Shown one piece after another: positions 13,878-25,496 of a stretch of 64,000 nucleotides of DNA. The translations under genes and the position numbers were made by a program. The first letter of the stretch is position 1. Each line of letters opens with the position of its first letter. Origin of the DNA: Monoplex corrugatus (lineage: Eukaryota > Mollusca > Gastropoda > Littorinimorpha > Ranellidae); the NCBI GenBank assembly GCA_030674185.1, contig JAPXFY010000026.1, forward strand, positions 39,604,131-39,668,130. Direction: 5' to 3'. The notes below the pieces were generated by a model. That model did not search any database, was not told the origin of the DNA, and worked only from the letters and a program-made list of their open reading frames with translations.

Positions 13878-14034
13878 ATTCATACACATCAGCTATTTTC
13901 TCTGGCTCAAAGCCGCATTTAGGAAGTTGTTCACTGCCTTTTGTGCAAGTGTTTTTTTTCTTCTTTTTTTTGTCTTTTATATACGTTTGGCAAAGGTCAG
14001 TTTAGTTATAATTATGAAACAGGCGTCCTGATTC

Positions 14035-14061
14035 GTGTGTGTGTGTGTGTGTGTGTGTGTG

Positions 14062-14105
<44 letters not shown>

Positions 14106-14175
14106 ATGTGTGATTTATGTGTGTGTGTGTGTGTGCATGTGATTTATGTGTGTGTATGCGTGCGGGGGGGGGGGG
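14035..14175. repeat. (GT)n tract with poly(G)
   Basis: GT units with gtgcatgtgatttat interruptions, ending in a G run. A T run is at 14272-14293 and further GT at 14618-14700. Confidence 0.92.
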
Positions 14176-14397
14176 GGTGATCATATGAAGCACTAAGCTG
14201 ACACCACCACAATTACTGAAGCATTGACATGGACAGCGAAGACAGAAAATTAAATTGTTAGAGTGGCTTGTAATTTTTTTTTTTTTTTTTTTTGGGGGGG
14301 GGGTTGTTTGTTTGTTTGTCTGTTTTGTTTTGTTTGTTTGTTTTTCTACAATGTTGTAGTATATTTTTATTTATAGGAAAACATCCTTTCACCTTAC

Positions 14398-14457
14398 CTG
14401 CACGAAGACACGCACTCGGTTTTTTACTGTCTCCTTAAACAGTTCATCCCAGAACGC
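14398..14457 (-). CDS. Gene 1 exon 8 (short)
   Basis: Exactly twenty codons, phase 0 on both sides: AFWDELFKETVKNRVRVFVQ. The acceptor CTTCCTTTCAG and donor CAG|GTAAGG are both strong. The product is an amphipathic helix followed by a hydrophobic strand leading straight into the KDMERQ motif of exon 9. Confidence 0.74.
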
Positions 14458-14632
14458 CTGAAAGGAAGATGGAACAATCATCAGTTGGAATGGATTGGAC
14501 TGGACTGGATTGGATTGGATTTTTGTTTGTTTGTCTTCCCTATCCCTGGGGAAAGCCTGATGTTATAGCACGTTGCCACCAGGAAAAGCCTGATGTTATA
14601 GCACGTTGCCATACACTTTGTGTGTGTGTGTG

Positions 14633-14686
<54 letters not shown>

Positions 14687-14774
14687 CGTGTGTGTGCGTG
14701 TAGGCCTAAGTGTATATATACTTACATAGAACATTGGATTTTTTTTCGGAATTTTGCCAGGGACAGTTGATTTA

Positions 14775-15130
14775 TTTCCGGTGGGCTTAGTATGTGCCTG
14801 TTGAACCGGTTGGTGGAGGTTGCATTCTGGTCAGATGACTGAAACACTCTGACTGATGAATATGACGGTGGGCTTGGTATATGCCCGTTGAGCCATCTGG
14901 TGGGAGTTACATTCTGGTCAGATGACCATAACATTTGTAACTGATGAATATGACGGTGGGCTTGGTATGTGACTATTGAGCCGGTTGGTGGGGGTTACAC
15001 TCTCGTCAGATGACCGTAACATTTGTAACTGATGAATATGACGGTGGGCTTGGTATGTGCCTGTTGAACCGGTTGGTGGGAGTAGCATTCTGGTCAGATG
15101 AATATAACACTTGTAACTGATGTATATGAG
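14775..15130. repeat. Tandem repeat of about 88 bp, four units
   Basis: Units share cggtgggcttggtatgtgc, gttgaaccggttggtgg and ctggtcagatgac, with moderate divergence; gene 1 intron 7 (between exons 7 and 8). Confidence 0.82.
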
Positions 15131-15219
15131 TCATATGACGGGTGGGTCGATGTTGCGGCCATCATTTCTCTGATCTGAATGCTTCTGATCGTGTTGTCTG
15201 GTCCTGCTGACGACTCTTC

Positions 15220-15411
15220 TTAACCCATTGACCCCCGCATCCTGTCCACAGCATCCTGTAGTGCCAGCCATGCTAGCAAAGCAAAAACTTAATCCTTTGA
15301 TTCCCTCAACCTTTCCACCAGCTTCCTGCAGGAAGCTGATGGAAAGGATGAAAGAATCGAAGGGTTAAGTTTTTGCACTTGATGGATTGGGTGTGGGAGT
15401 CAAAGGGTTAA
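15220..15411. mobile_element. Palindromic TTAA MITE, copy D (reverse orientation)
   Basis: Complete, TTAA both ends, with the tgctagcaaagcaaaaac spacer on the left, so inverted relative to copy A. Both hairpin arms carry gattc and tttcc variants. Confidence 0.8.
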
Positions 15412-15689
15412 ATTAACAACACATCTCACAATGTTCTGTTTTCGCTTTTGTGACAGTTTATAATTTTTTCTCGCTTCACTTTTAAGTTCCATTTCATTTG
15501 TTGCTTACCTAAGTCCACAGTGATACTGAGAAACACAAAATAAGGATTTCCTGTAACAATTTTTGTATAAAAGGAAGACTGTTAGAATGGTTTGACTATT
15601 TTTTATATTTTGTTTTGCTTTGTTTTGTTTTTCTGCCAGAAGGCACACACGCTGTCATTAGAAAGATAAACAACGCAACTATGAAACGA

Positions 15690-15976
15690 ACGGAGAAACA
15701 GACACAAAGACCGGACAGGCAAATGGATAGACAGACGGGACAGACAGACGGGACAGACAGACGAACAGCCAGACGTATACACACAGAAGAGCCAGGATTC
15801 GAGATGCCCTACAGTACAGGCCGTGGCCATTTGCACAGACAGATACAGACAGATGGGCAGACAGACGGACTGACAGATAGACGAACAGACAGACAGACGG
15901 ACAGAGAGACAGACAGACTGACGGAGACAGGCAGGAAGACAGGTGGACGGACAGAAAGACAGACAGACAGAACCCA
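15690..15976. repeat. (GACA)n-rich tandem region
   Basis: Imperfect gaca/gacg units with a gap at 15780-15838; ends one base before the donor region of gene 1 exon 7. Confidence 0.8.
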
Positions 15977-15977
15977 C

Positions 15978-16131
15978 TTGATCGTTGGGCAATGAGCAGC
16001 TGTCGCCAGCAGTAAAGTTGTACTTGCCCCCACCAGTAGTGGAATACGTATTGTCTGGCGCCCACACACCACATGCGGCTGCCACGGACCAGTTGGTCTT
16101 GTTGGCCAAACCGCTATCATTGACATACGCG
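15978..16131 (-). CDS. Gene 1 exon 7
   Basis: Fifty-one codons after a split Thr, acceptor ATAGTTAG, donor CAA|GTGGGT, phase 0 out. Contains NDS, NKT, NWS and NFT glycosylation sites and the segment ACGVWAPDNTYSTTGGGKY. The adjoining intron side is a (GACA)n repeat, so the donor sits at the edge of a tandem tract. Confidence 0.68.
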
Positions 16132-16639
16132 CTAACTATAATGATACATGTACTGACTGTAATGAATACACAACAACTGACCTGTAACACTTCAATACTG
16201 GCTTTAGGGAAACATGAAGTCACCCAAGCCAACCAAAAATACAGACTTGTGCAACAACATCGTGCAGCGTAGTCAGTTCGTCTAATACTGTAATTACATA
16301 ATATTAGCTTGAGTTCTTCGTGCTCTACTAAAAAAGAATCCGATCATGAGTAGATCTAATCATGCACAGTAAGTCCAAACGAGTTGTAAGAGAAATGTGT
16401 TAAACAAGAACAATTCATATTCATTATCATCATCAGTCGTTGTTACAGTAGCAGACACACCAATAGTATAAGCAATAATGATCACAGTAATAGTAATAAC
16501 AATAGCAACAGTGGTAGTTGTTGTGCATGCCTTGGTTGTCATCAAAATTTTTACAATATGCAGCGGTAGCAGTAGTAGTCAACAGTAGTTGTAATAGTGG
16601 TTGCAACAGTAGTTGTAGAAGTAGTAGTTATAACAATTG

Positions 16640-16884
16640 TAGTTGTTGTGGATCGCGTGTAGCAGTAGTACAGTCTGGTGATGTGTGCTCGTGCATGCGT
16701 ATGAATACATGTGTGCGCATGCGCATGTTTATTTTGAGCTCTCCGATCTGAAGATAATTAAAGTTTAGCAACGGTAAACAGTTTTCCATGGTGGTCGTTT
16801 TCATTTGTTCGAAGTCTTAATATTGTGACTTCTGTTATGTTCTGTGTGTTTTTGAACATAATATTTTGGTGCCGGAACCCGGGA
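16640..16884 (+). mobile_element. Candidate LTR-retrotransposon LTR end with primer-binding site
   Basis: The string tggtgccggaacccggga (16867-16884) has the form of a tRNA primer-binding site beginning TGG, as in BEL/Pao and Gypsy elements. It follows an LTR-like segment with attaaag and ending tttttgaaca. No gag or pol is found downstream, so this would be a remnant. Confidence 0.4.
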
Positions 16885-17560
16885 ACAATGCCTCTGCTGT
16901 GTGTGCAGCTGGTATTTGTGTAACTTCGTGGAGGAAACTGTTTAATGGATTTTTAAGTGACGTTGCTCATTTTTGGTTGTGACTGGATAGGGCCTAGTGG
17001 ATACGTGAACTGTTCTCTAGCGATTTTTCTTCCGCTCAGTAGATTTGGATTTGTGATTTGAAACGAGCGTAAATATGTAAATCTGGAATCAAGCAGGAAC
17101 AGTAGCAGCAGCCAAAGCAGCAACAGCAGCAGTGGCAGTACTCGTAGTAGATCTAAGCCTACAACACTAGATCTATATTCGATAGCATTCACAGTCAGAC
17201 AACTCACGCGATTCCATCGGGAAAGACGGATTTGGGCGCTACCCACGACTTCACCCCGCCACCTTGACCTTTCTCGTACCACCAATCATCTACCTCCACG
17301 TACCTTGACGTCACAAAACACGTCATACGCGTCAAAACAATAATTCAACATTTTATGAATATTACTGAATGATGTGTATAGCAAGAGAAAAAAACGAGCA
17401 AGGCAGAAAATCAATCTAATATTATTCATCACTGCAAGAACAACGTTTCCTGATGATACGAATGAAGATAATCAACAAGTTTTACTGCAAGGTTCTCCGT
17501 CAAAGTGGATCATAAGAATGACTGAACTTAAATCTATTAGGCTTTTTCTTTTTTTCTTTC

Positions 17561-18095
17561 ATTGTTGTTTAAAGCCCAGCCGACTGCGCAGAGCCATATC
17601 AGGGCTATAACCGCTTCAAAACACGCAAAACTTCAACAGGAAAAAAAAAAGAAAAGAAAATTAAGTACACATATCAATGCATTCGCGCACATAATCTAAG
17701 GACATGCCTCCGGCGTAGGACCATTCCGTTCGATTTATCGAACAGGGGGGATTTAAAAAACACACCTGAATACAAATATAAGCATACATAAGGACACCAA
17801 AACATATATAAAAATAGGCATAAATTACCTAAAATTGCTTCCGCATATCTCACCTCCTTAGAGCCAAAAATGTACTTAATACATGTACCCAATTATCAAT
17901 CCGGAGAAAAAGTATGACTTTATTGAAAAAATACAGGTGAATGGACCATTAACTTGATTAAGGCAGAAAACAAGTAGAAATGACAGAAAACAAGGCAGAA
18001 ACAAAGAGAGTCACAGAAAAGAGGAAATTTCTAGCACAGAATTTCCAGAAGGTGGGATACTATTTATACTGAAAGAGCCCCTGGCAACCCAACAG
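17561..18095 (-). repeat. Interspersed repeat C, copy 1
   Basis: About 535 bp, beginning attgttgtttaaagcccag and ending near gaaagagcccctggca. The AAC-rich end suggests a minus-oriented retroelement tail. No coding capacity recognised. Confidence 0.75.
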
Positions 18096-18291
18096 GAGTC
18101 TATTACTGTATTAGGCTAAAAGACTTAGACCATCAAACTTGTACAGAATACGAAACGCAGATTAGTTCCTATAATCTGCTTTTAGAGAAATTCACATGCA
18201 GGCATACATGCGACAATCACAAAGTATCATGATATAGCGTGATCAGGAAAAAACCCGTTAAATTTCACAATTGTAAGATGTCACACACATA

Positions 18292-18301
18292 CGCGCGCGC
18301 G

Positions 18302-18345
<44 letters not shown>
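18292..18345. repeat. (CG)n(AC)n microsatellite
   Basis: Alternating CG followed by AC. The rest of 18096-18880 shows no recognised feature. Confidence 0.9.
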
Positions 18346-18346
<1 letters not shown>

Positions 18347-18881
18347 GCATGCGCATACAAACACACTCACACTGGCATGCACACACACATTTATTCTAGA
18401 TATAAAAAAAACCCAATGAAACAAGAAGAAACTGATGAACAGATTCTGAAAAAAAAGAAGTATTTTCTACAATCCATTGCTCTAAACCTACCGTACGAAA
18501 TCCAAGTGGCTTGTATAAGGAATATACACGTGATTAACAAATACTCGTTACAGAATATATCTATGGTGGCCGGTATTTGAGTAAACTGTACGATTTTTAG
18601 CTATTTCTACATTTAAGTCCCACCGATGATAAAGATGAAATCACGAGTTGTTGAACTAATGAACATTTTTGTCAACTTATTACAACCAGTGTCTTAAAAC
18701 CCTACTTCAGGCTCTTATGACGTAATTGTGTCTTGAGCTGTAAGGTCACACACACACACAAACAGATAAAACATACAAATAAGCGGAAATATAAATGCAG
18801 ACAGACAGGGTGAGAGGCAGAAAAGGAAACAGGCTGAGAAAAATTCAGAGACTGGCAGAAAGAGAGACTGACTGTACATAC

Positions 18882-18993
18882 GTATAATCTACGCGTGGTT
18901 CTCGCCATGTGATATTGGCTGCGTCCATTCTGACGTCATACAGCGTAGTTTCATACGTCTTGCCTGCCTCTGGGGCTGCGTAGTACGCTGAAC
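18882..18993 (-). CDS. Gene 1 exon 6
   Basis: Thirty-six codons with two bases at each end, encoding SAYYAAPEAGKTYETTLYDV and onward to PRVDY; donor TATAC|GTATGT. The acceptor CTCGACAG gives a smooth YWTGPGSAYY junction. An in-frame acceptor 24 bases upstream (exon end 19017) would add LMRTYST and is possible. No strong polypyrimidine tract precedes either site. Confidence 0.68.
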
Positions 18994-19934
18994 CTGTCGA
19001 GTATGTACGCATCAGCCCTGTGAACCTCTGTCAATTTCTCCTTTTTCTATGTCATCAATTTTACAGAATTCTGAGTCTTCACAGCATATGTGACTATTTA
19101 TTGATGTAATGAATAAATCTGTGTCCTTCAAAAAAGCGAATAAGCTCTCTCTCTCTCTCTCTCCCCTCTCTCTCTCTCTTCATTTTGAATGTGTCTGTTC
19201 ATCATGGCAGATGGTATGAAATATGCATAAAACCCCATTTCCTCAGGCTCCATCGCACTCACACTTATCCCCATACAGTATGTGTTGTGGTCAAGGCGAA
19301 TTGCTTTAAAACATCATAAATTCTGAACTCACTCTCACCCACCCACCCCCCTCTCTCTCTCTCAAAAAAATGAGCGTACAATCAGAAAGCTGGCAACATA
19401 TGTCTATAAAGTTCTTAAGAGAAGACAGTTTGCCTTATCCTAAAGTGAAAGTCTACTGATGTGAGAAGAGAGTTTGCCTTATCATGAAGTTAAATTCTAG
19501 TGGTGTGTGTCTGTCAAACCTGTTTGTATGCTCCTATTGTAGTATTGAAGTATGACTGTGGGACCCACATTGTACTGATTCCAAAATATCCAAGTACGAC
19601 TGTGTATTATATTGTGTGTTTGCATAATGTTTAGAATGTGTTTACACCCCTTCAAACGTTCTTGTTCTGACTTCCTATTGGTATCACGTCCACTCCTGTT
19701 CTCTATCTAGCCATAGCCTCTCCGACACCACCCTCCCCCGTTCCCACGTACACAATCCACGTCGCACTCGGGCACACAGACATGAGCACTTACGCACTCA
19801 AATATGTATACACACCATACACAAACACACACGTACGCAGACACATACATACACAGACGTCTGCATATGAACACACCAGTCCCGTCCAGTAGGCTGAAAT
19901 GTCAAGAAAGTCGATCACAAACACAGAGCACCAC

Positions 19935-19976
19935 ACACACACACACAGAGCAACACACACACACACACACACACAC

Positions 19977-20023
<47 letters not shown>

Positions 20024-20266
20024 CACCTCAGCAGATCCCGTCCAGTAATCCATAGTGCTAAACGAGTCGTACGTACACACACGCGCGCGCACGCACGCAA
20101 ATGCGAGCTCGCGCGCGCACACATACACACACAGAAGCACACATACAGAGGAACACACGCACAACACACACACACACACACAAAGAGGCACACATACAGA
20201 GATACACACACACACAAAGAGACACACACACACACTCACACACACACACACACAAAGAGGCACACA

Positions 20267-20313
<47 letters not shown>
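19935..20313. repeat. AC-rich region with acaga variants
   Basis: Several AC tracts with caaagaggcacac-like interruptions between exon 5 and the exon-end echoes at 19874-20060. Confidence 0.9.
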
Positions 20314-20316
<3 letters not shown>

Positions 20317-20323
20317 AACTCAC

Positions 20324-20441
20324 CGGGTCCCGTCCAGTAACCAACAGTGCCCAGCAAATCCCCTTCATCAGTGGAGGCAGACTTTCTGTGAACTTCTGGT
20401 GGTGCCATCGCTTTGGCAAACATTCCCCAGTAGCTCACCGC
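20324..20441 (-). CDS. Gene 1 exon 5
   Basis: Thirty-nine codons plus one base, acceptor ATGGCAG and donor CCCG|GTGAGT. Encodes AVSYWGMFAKAMAPPEVHRK and ends LGTVGYWTGP. The donor is followed almost at once by a (TG)n tract. Two partial copies of the exon end lie in the adjoining intron (see findings). Confidence 0.75.
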
Positions 20442-20519
20442 CTGCCATATTAACAATGCTCAAGCCCTTCTATTCATTTTCCTTTTATACAAAAACGGTT
20501 ACAGTCAAATCATGATAGA

Positions 20520-20700
20520 AACACACGAAAACAGAATAAGGCTTCGTATCAATTCACAAAACAAGACAGACGGAAATTAGGATGAAAACGCATATTTAAT
20601 TCATAAAGTAAGACAGGCACAAATCTTCGGCCAACTGACCTTTGTCAAACATACACAATTTTTTTTAATGTATCAAGAATGTCAAGTTTCTTCCCTGTAA
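20520..20700 (-). mobile_element. Penelope-like pLTR fragment, degenerate
   Basis: Minus-strand copy of the same repeat: gacaaaggtcagttggcc-gaag, a gcctgtc box and a decayed tail. Confidence 0.55.
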
Positions 20701-20734
20701 TATGCATATGTTTCGTGTGTTTCTAAGGTCCTGT

Positions 20735-21318
20735 CACCCAGCAAGTACGTCAAACATGTTCTCCCTGAGTCTCCCTGGTGTTCTCTTTCCGTCCAGCCTT
20801 CCTATTGTAACCATGTGCTCTAATTTCTTTTGCCTCATAAAATATCCCACAAATGTTGCCTGTCTTTTCCTAACCTTCTTGATTAATGATCTTCTCTCTG
20901 CCTCCATCAAGACTGTCTCGTTTGTTTTCTTTGGTGTCCATGGAACTCTCAACATTAATTTTTCTTAGAAACCATATTTCAGTTGCCTCAATTTTGTTCT
21001 GACAAAAGTGTTGACTGTCCACGCCTCACAACCGTACAACACTATCGGTTCTATACCACACTCAAGAATTCTCTTCCTGGTGTTACTTGATAGGCATTTG
21101 TTGGTAAGAACGCTTTTCATCTTCTTGAATGCTGTTTTGGCTTGGCCAATTCTGCTGACTATTTCTCATGTGTATCTGCTGTCTGGTGAGATGACCTGTC
21201 TCAATGTTGTGCCGTTTGCTGTTATTTTGGCTTTCTATTTCTGTTATATTCACAAGGTTTTGTTGGTCGTTTTCATTTTCTGCAGTTAGCACGTTTCATC
21301 TGCGTAACTAATGTTATC
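20735..21318 (-). mobile_element. RTE-like LINE fragment, lacking its 3' tail
   Basis: Encodes decayed MLRVPWTPKKTNETVLME and related text of the same family on the minus strand, with internal deletions near 21200. It lies head-to-tail with the longer copy at 21338-22770. Confidence 0.75.
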
Positions 21319-21337
21319 ATTTTTCCTCCCATCTTCT

Positions 21338-22770
21338 TGATCATCATCATCATCATCAGGTGCCCTGCAGCATGGCGTTGGCGATCGTTGACTTCCATCT
21401 GTCTCTATCTCTTGTTGCCTCTAGCATCTCTTCCACCCTCCTTGTCTTCAGCCACTCTGCAAGTCCGTCTAGTATTTTCTCCCTGGGTCTACCTGGTGCT
21501 CTCTTTCCCTCCAGCTTTCCCGTTGTGACCAGGTGCTCCAAATCTCCTTTCCTCATAAAATGGCCTATAAATGTTTGCCTGTCTTTTCCTATTCTTCCTT
21601 ATGAATGATCTACCTGTGTCTGCCTCCATCAAGACTGTCTCGTTTGTTTTCTTTGCTGTCCATGGAACTCTCAACATTCTTCTTAGAAACCACATCTCGG
21701 CTGCCTCAATCTTGTTCTGGCTTTGCTTGTTGACTGTCCACGCCTCACAACCGTACAACAGTATTGGTTCTATATAACATTCAAGAACTCTCTTCCTGAT
21801 GTTAATTGATAGGCACTTGTTGGTAAGAATGCTTATCATCTTCTTGAATGCTGTTTTGGCTTGGCCGATTCTGCTGGCTATTTCTAGTGTGCATCTGCCG
21901 TCTGATGAAATGATCGTTCCCAGGTATTTTTAAACTTATCAACCTATAAAACGAAATCCAAAACAAGTGCGACTGCCCGCGTTCACGCAAACAGGAACCA
22001 GAAAAACACAAAGATAGAATCAGAACGCGTATTTAATACAACAAGACAAGACAGGCGCAAATTTTCGGCCATCTGGCCTTTGTCAAGCGTAAGATTACAA
22101 ACAAACAAACAAACACCAGATACAAAAATCATGTGGAAAAAAGTGAAACTTCCCTGTTGCTTCGTCCAGTTACATAATTTTTGTATCTGGTGTTTGTTTG
22201 TTTGTTTGTAATCTTACGTTTGACAAAGGCCAGATGGCCGAAAATTTGCGCCTGTGTTGTCTTGTTGTATTAAATACGCGTTCTGATTCTATTTTTGTGT
22301 TTTTCTGGTTCTTATCAACCTGTCTCAAGGTCGTGCCGTTTGCTGTTATTTTGCATGACGGGATTTCATGTTTTTTACTGATCACCATGACTTCAGTCTT
22401 CCTGCTGTTTAGTTCCAACCCCTTACCTTTGCTTTCTATTTCTAGTATATTCACAAGGTTTTGTAGGTCCCTTTCACTTTCTGCAATTAGCACGGTGTCA
22501 TCTGTGTATCGAATGTTGTTTATCATTTTAAATCCAGGGTCTTCCTCTAGGTTTCTCATGATATGTTCGCTGTAAAGTGAAAACAGATCTGGTGACAAAA
22601 CACAACCCTGTCTGACTCCTCTTTTGATGTTTTGGAAAGAGCCTATATCGTTTTCTATTCTCATTGCAGCTGTTTGTTCCCAGTACATATTTCTGATTAT
22701 TCGTAGATCTTTTCCATCAACACTGAAGTATCTCCAGTTGGTTGATCAATTCTTCATGTCTTATCTTCTT
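21338..22770 (-). mobile_element. RTE-like LINE fragment with reverse transcriptase, split by a later insertion
   Basis: Read on the minus strand, the RT region includes GVRQGCVLSPDLFSLYSE and RYTDDTVLIAE (YADD changed to YTDD). After an interruption come LYGCEAWTV, FLRRMLRVPWTAKKTNE, HLVTTGKLEGKRAPGRPREK and a (GAT)n tail at 21338. A 365-bp Penelope-like insertion at 21946-22310 splits it, with an 11-bp target duplication. Endonuclease and 5' parts are missing. This is the most complete copy of the window's commonest LINE. Confidence 0.85.
21946..22310. mobile_element. Penelope-like (pLTR) insertion: inverted pair with 11-bp target duplication
   Basis: Two roughly 145-bp arms in opposite orientation (about 21990-22135 and 22165-22310) share ctggtgtttgtttg, gacaaaggccagatggcc-gaaa and a ttaaatacgcg segment. 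The insert is flanked by cttatcaacct at 21935-21945 and 22311-22321 and interrupts a LINE whose reading resumes on both sides. The GGCC-loop-GGCC-GAAA core resembles the stem II region of hammerhead ribozymes known in Penelope-like elements. Confidence 0.65.
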
Positions 22771-22809
22771 GATACAGATGAATTATCATGTGAATTATGC
22801 CTGTAAGTG

Positions 22810-24250
22810 CGATGCTCTGGATTTTTTTTTCCCTTGGGTCTTGTCAGTATTATAAATATCTTTCTGCTGTTTGCCATGTACATGAAATGAATATTATTTT
22901 GACATGAAAATGTTGTTAAGTGTTTTTCGTTATCCTTGTCTTGTTTACAAGTTCATATGACGAAAAAAGCGGGGTAGAATTTGAAAGAAAACTCTACTTC
23001 CCTACTTCTTTAAAAAAAAGAGAAAAAAAAAAAAGAAAGAAAAAGAAAAAAAAAAAGACTAACGAAGAATAAACTGACAAACAGTAGAAAAAGACGAAGG
23101 ACAAGAAGAAGAAGGAAGCAGGAGGGGAAGAAGCAGAAAAAGAGGAAGAAGAAGACAGTTCTAACCAGAATTGTTGGTATGCTAAAACAACTAAACTTCA
23201 GAACACTGCTTGCTCTTTTCGGCATTGATTGGTTAATGTTTTGGTAAAATAATTTGTCTCTTCCCGCAAAGACAAAACTGCTATGACCATAGAGACATGG
23301 GTAGGTAGAGGGTATAGGAAACTTAGAGGGGTGAGTAGTTAGCGGATAGGTATATACTCGTATGATTTCTGTTTGTCCATATTGTTTATAATATGTAACC
23401 TAGAGCAGAGAAATATAATTCCTTGGTCTGTCTATCCATCTGTCTGTGTGTGTCTGTGACGAAATTTGTGATAGCGAGATTTTCTCAGCTGTTTCTGGAT
23501 GTGTATTTACCAAAATTGGGTCAAAGGTGTGGATTGTTGAGAAGTCGCGAATGCATAAGTTTGGAGGGCAAAGTGTAAAAACTCAAGGTCACACCGAACC
23601 TAAAAATGTGAACAACACTTTCCCGGGTACTTCTGACATAATACATGTGATGCAACATAGGAAAACCACGCTTTAGTGCAAAATGTTCCTTTCTGGGGTT
23701 TTCACTCACTTTAAATTTGCTAAGTTGATAAATAAATATGCAAGAAAACAGAAATAATTCATCCATTATAATTTCTCTATTTTGCACGTTTAAATTTGAA
23801 AATGAATTTTTGACAAGGAATGTAATAATCTCATAAAAACTTGACTAAAGTTTGCTTTTTAAGATGCGTTTAGCCATAAAACATTAGGAAACTGAAGATC
23901 AGATGTTTAATGCTGGAAATATGGAAAAATCTCAAGTTTCATAACTTTGAACCCTATTTAGCCATAACTATGACTGGCTGGCTGCTGTTTGAGCTAAGTG
24001 TTCCCATGTTGTAATTCATATTGACTACCTGTAATTATCTTCGCTTCGTGTTAAGTTTTATTTCATCGGATGCATTTTTGAGGTCAAAGTGATATCGAAA
24101 GGTACAAAATCAGGATTCTCTCTAGTTTCATATCAAAAGGGAGAATGTTGAAACGGACTGACAATCTCGGTTTTTTTGTTTTTTTGTTTTTGTTCGTTGT
24201 TTTTGTAGTTTTCACAAATTATTACAGCCTACTAAGATCCCAGCTCCATT
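22810..24250. other. Gene 1 intron stretch, low-complexity and repeat scraps
   Basis: Holds a GA/AAG-rich tract at 22995-23160, a ctgtctatccatctgtctg stretch at 23430, and at 23930-24180 a segment similar to 15425-15600. No exon fits here. Confidence 0.5.
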
Positions 24251-24457
24251 AACAGTTGATTGAATTTTCAATAAACGTTTTGTTTATTTGTTTGATTCTT
24301 TGGGACATAGGATGTTTTTATAACAAAAAGTTACACAATTCTTCACAGAAAGAGGATGACCCAGTTTGTTTGTTCGTTTGCTTGCTTGCTTGTGACCCAC
24401 ATCACGCGCTTTCTAACAATACGTTTTGAATACGCTGTTTTTTTTTTTGTCACTCAC

Positions 24458-24698
24458 ATCGCCCACTTTACCCTGACTGTCGACTACCAAGACGCCATAC
24501 TGGAAGCCAGCCGGAAGTTGCGTCACGCCTCCCATGATGCCCCAGTAGACTGAGGCGCCATCTACGTCGTGCCACAAGGAGGTGGAGGTGAAACTGCTCA
24601 TGGGGCCCACGGCCACAGCGTTGTTGTTTTTGTCAAAGAGAACCAGAGGTCCTGATCCTTGCCTGCCTCCGTAAACCATTGTACTACCATTCTCCCAT
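24458..24698 (-). CDS. Gene 1 exon 4
   Basis: Eighty codons after the split Arg159, ending in phase 0 at GAT|GTGAGT; acceptor GTGTGCAG. Contains GPLVLFDKNNNAVAVGPMS, which reads like a substrate-facing loop with a strand ending in a Pro-Met-Ser turn, then YWGIMGGVTQLPAGF. One N-glycosylation site (NGS). Confidence 0.78.
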
Positions 24699-24756
24699 CT
24701 GCACACATTGGAGCTGGGGGTTAACTGATTACTGAATAAACAATGTACGTCACCAG

Positions 24757-25136
24757 TTTCCGTGGTGTAGTGGTTAGCGCAGCGGACTACTGACTGGAAG
24801 GTTGTGGGTTCGAATCCTCGTCAGTGCCTTCAAAATTCATTGTAGGCTTTTTCGGCTCCAACCGGCGTGCTATAGGATCATTGTGAAGACTGGGACCGCA
24901 CAGTCGAGTCTCATCCACTTCATGGATGTGTCATTGAGGTTGTTGCTCAAATCTTCTGACCAGCGTTGCAGGTGCCCGTATCTCTCGTTGCCTGGTTGAC
25001 GCCAGGATATATTATGATAGTAAGCGTAGAGTACAGCCCTGTCACGCAGTCTCAATCCTAGCTGGAACTCCATAGCGTCTTGATTATCATCCCCGTCAAC
25101 ATCATCACCACCGTATTGTTTTAAAAAAAACTGTGC
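24757..25136 (+). mobile_element. tRNA-derived SINE (family A), full-length copy
   Basis: Starts tttccgtggtgtagtgg (A box) with ggttcgaatcc (B box, 24807-24817), followed by a conserved body with gaccgcacagtcgagtctc and a tail of catcaccaccg. Acts as the reference copy in the window. Inserted about 60 bp from exon 4 of gene 1. Confidence 0.8.
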
Positions 25137-25496
25137 CAGTTTCTATGGCCATTCAGATGGCGTAGAAAATGGGACAAAAAAAGAAAAAAAAAGGTGAACA
25201 CAAAGGTAACCTCCCAGAGTGCAATGAGCCTAAAAATTTTTTAAAAAAAACAAAAACAATGTCAGGTCGTGTTCATACTGCAACGCCCATTTTGTGATGG
25301 AGTTCCTTTCAACTGGTCAGCTGGCAGTCAGGATCAAGACAGTGATTGTATCGCAGTGCAACGACACTTTTACTGTCACGTATCGTAAGCATGGGTTTCT
25401 ACAGCCGCTTCCCACACGTTTGTTACAGGTCTTACTCGATCTCGAGTGGTCAACTCGACGGTCAACCATCACTCAAGAATTATTTGACGTTGTCTG

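Noticed and set aside
18994..19017. Upstream acceptor for gene 1 exon 6
   Set aside because: In frame and possible, but it duplicates a YSTG segment; the downstream acceptor gives a smoother protein, so it is kept only as an alternative.
24757..24830. tRNA gene
   Set aside because: A and B boxes are present but the arms do not form a full cloverleaf and the sequence continues into a SINE body. The same holds for the heads near 31830, 41170 and 52950.
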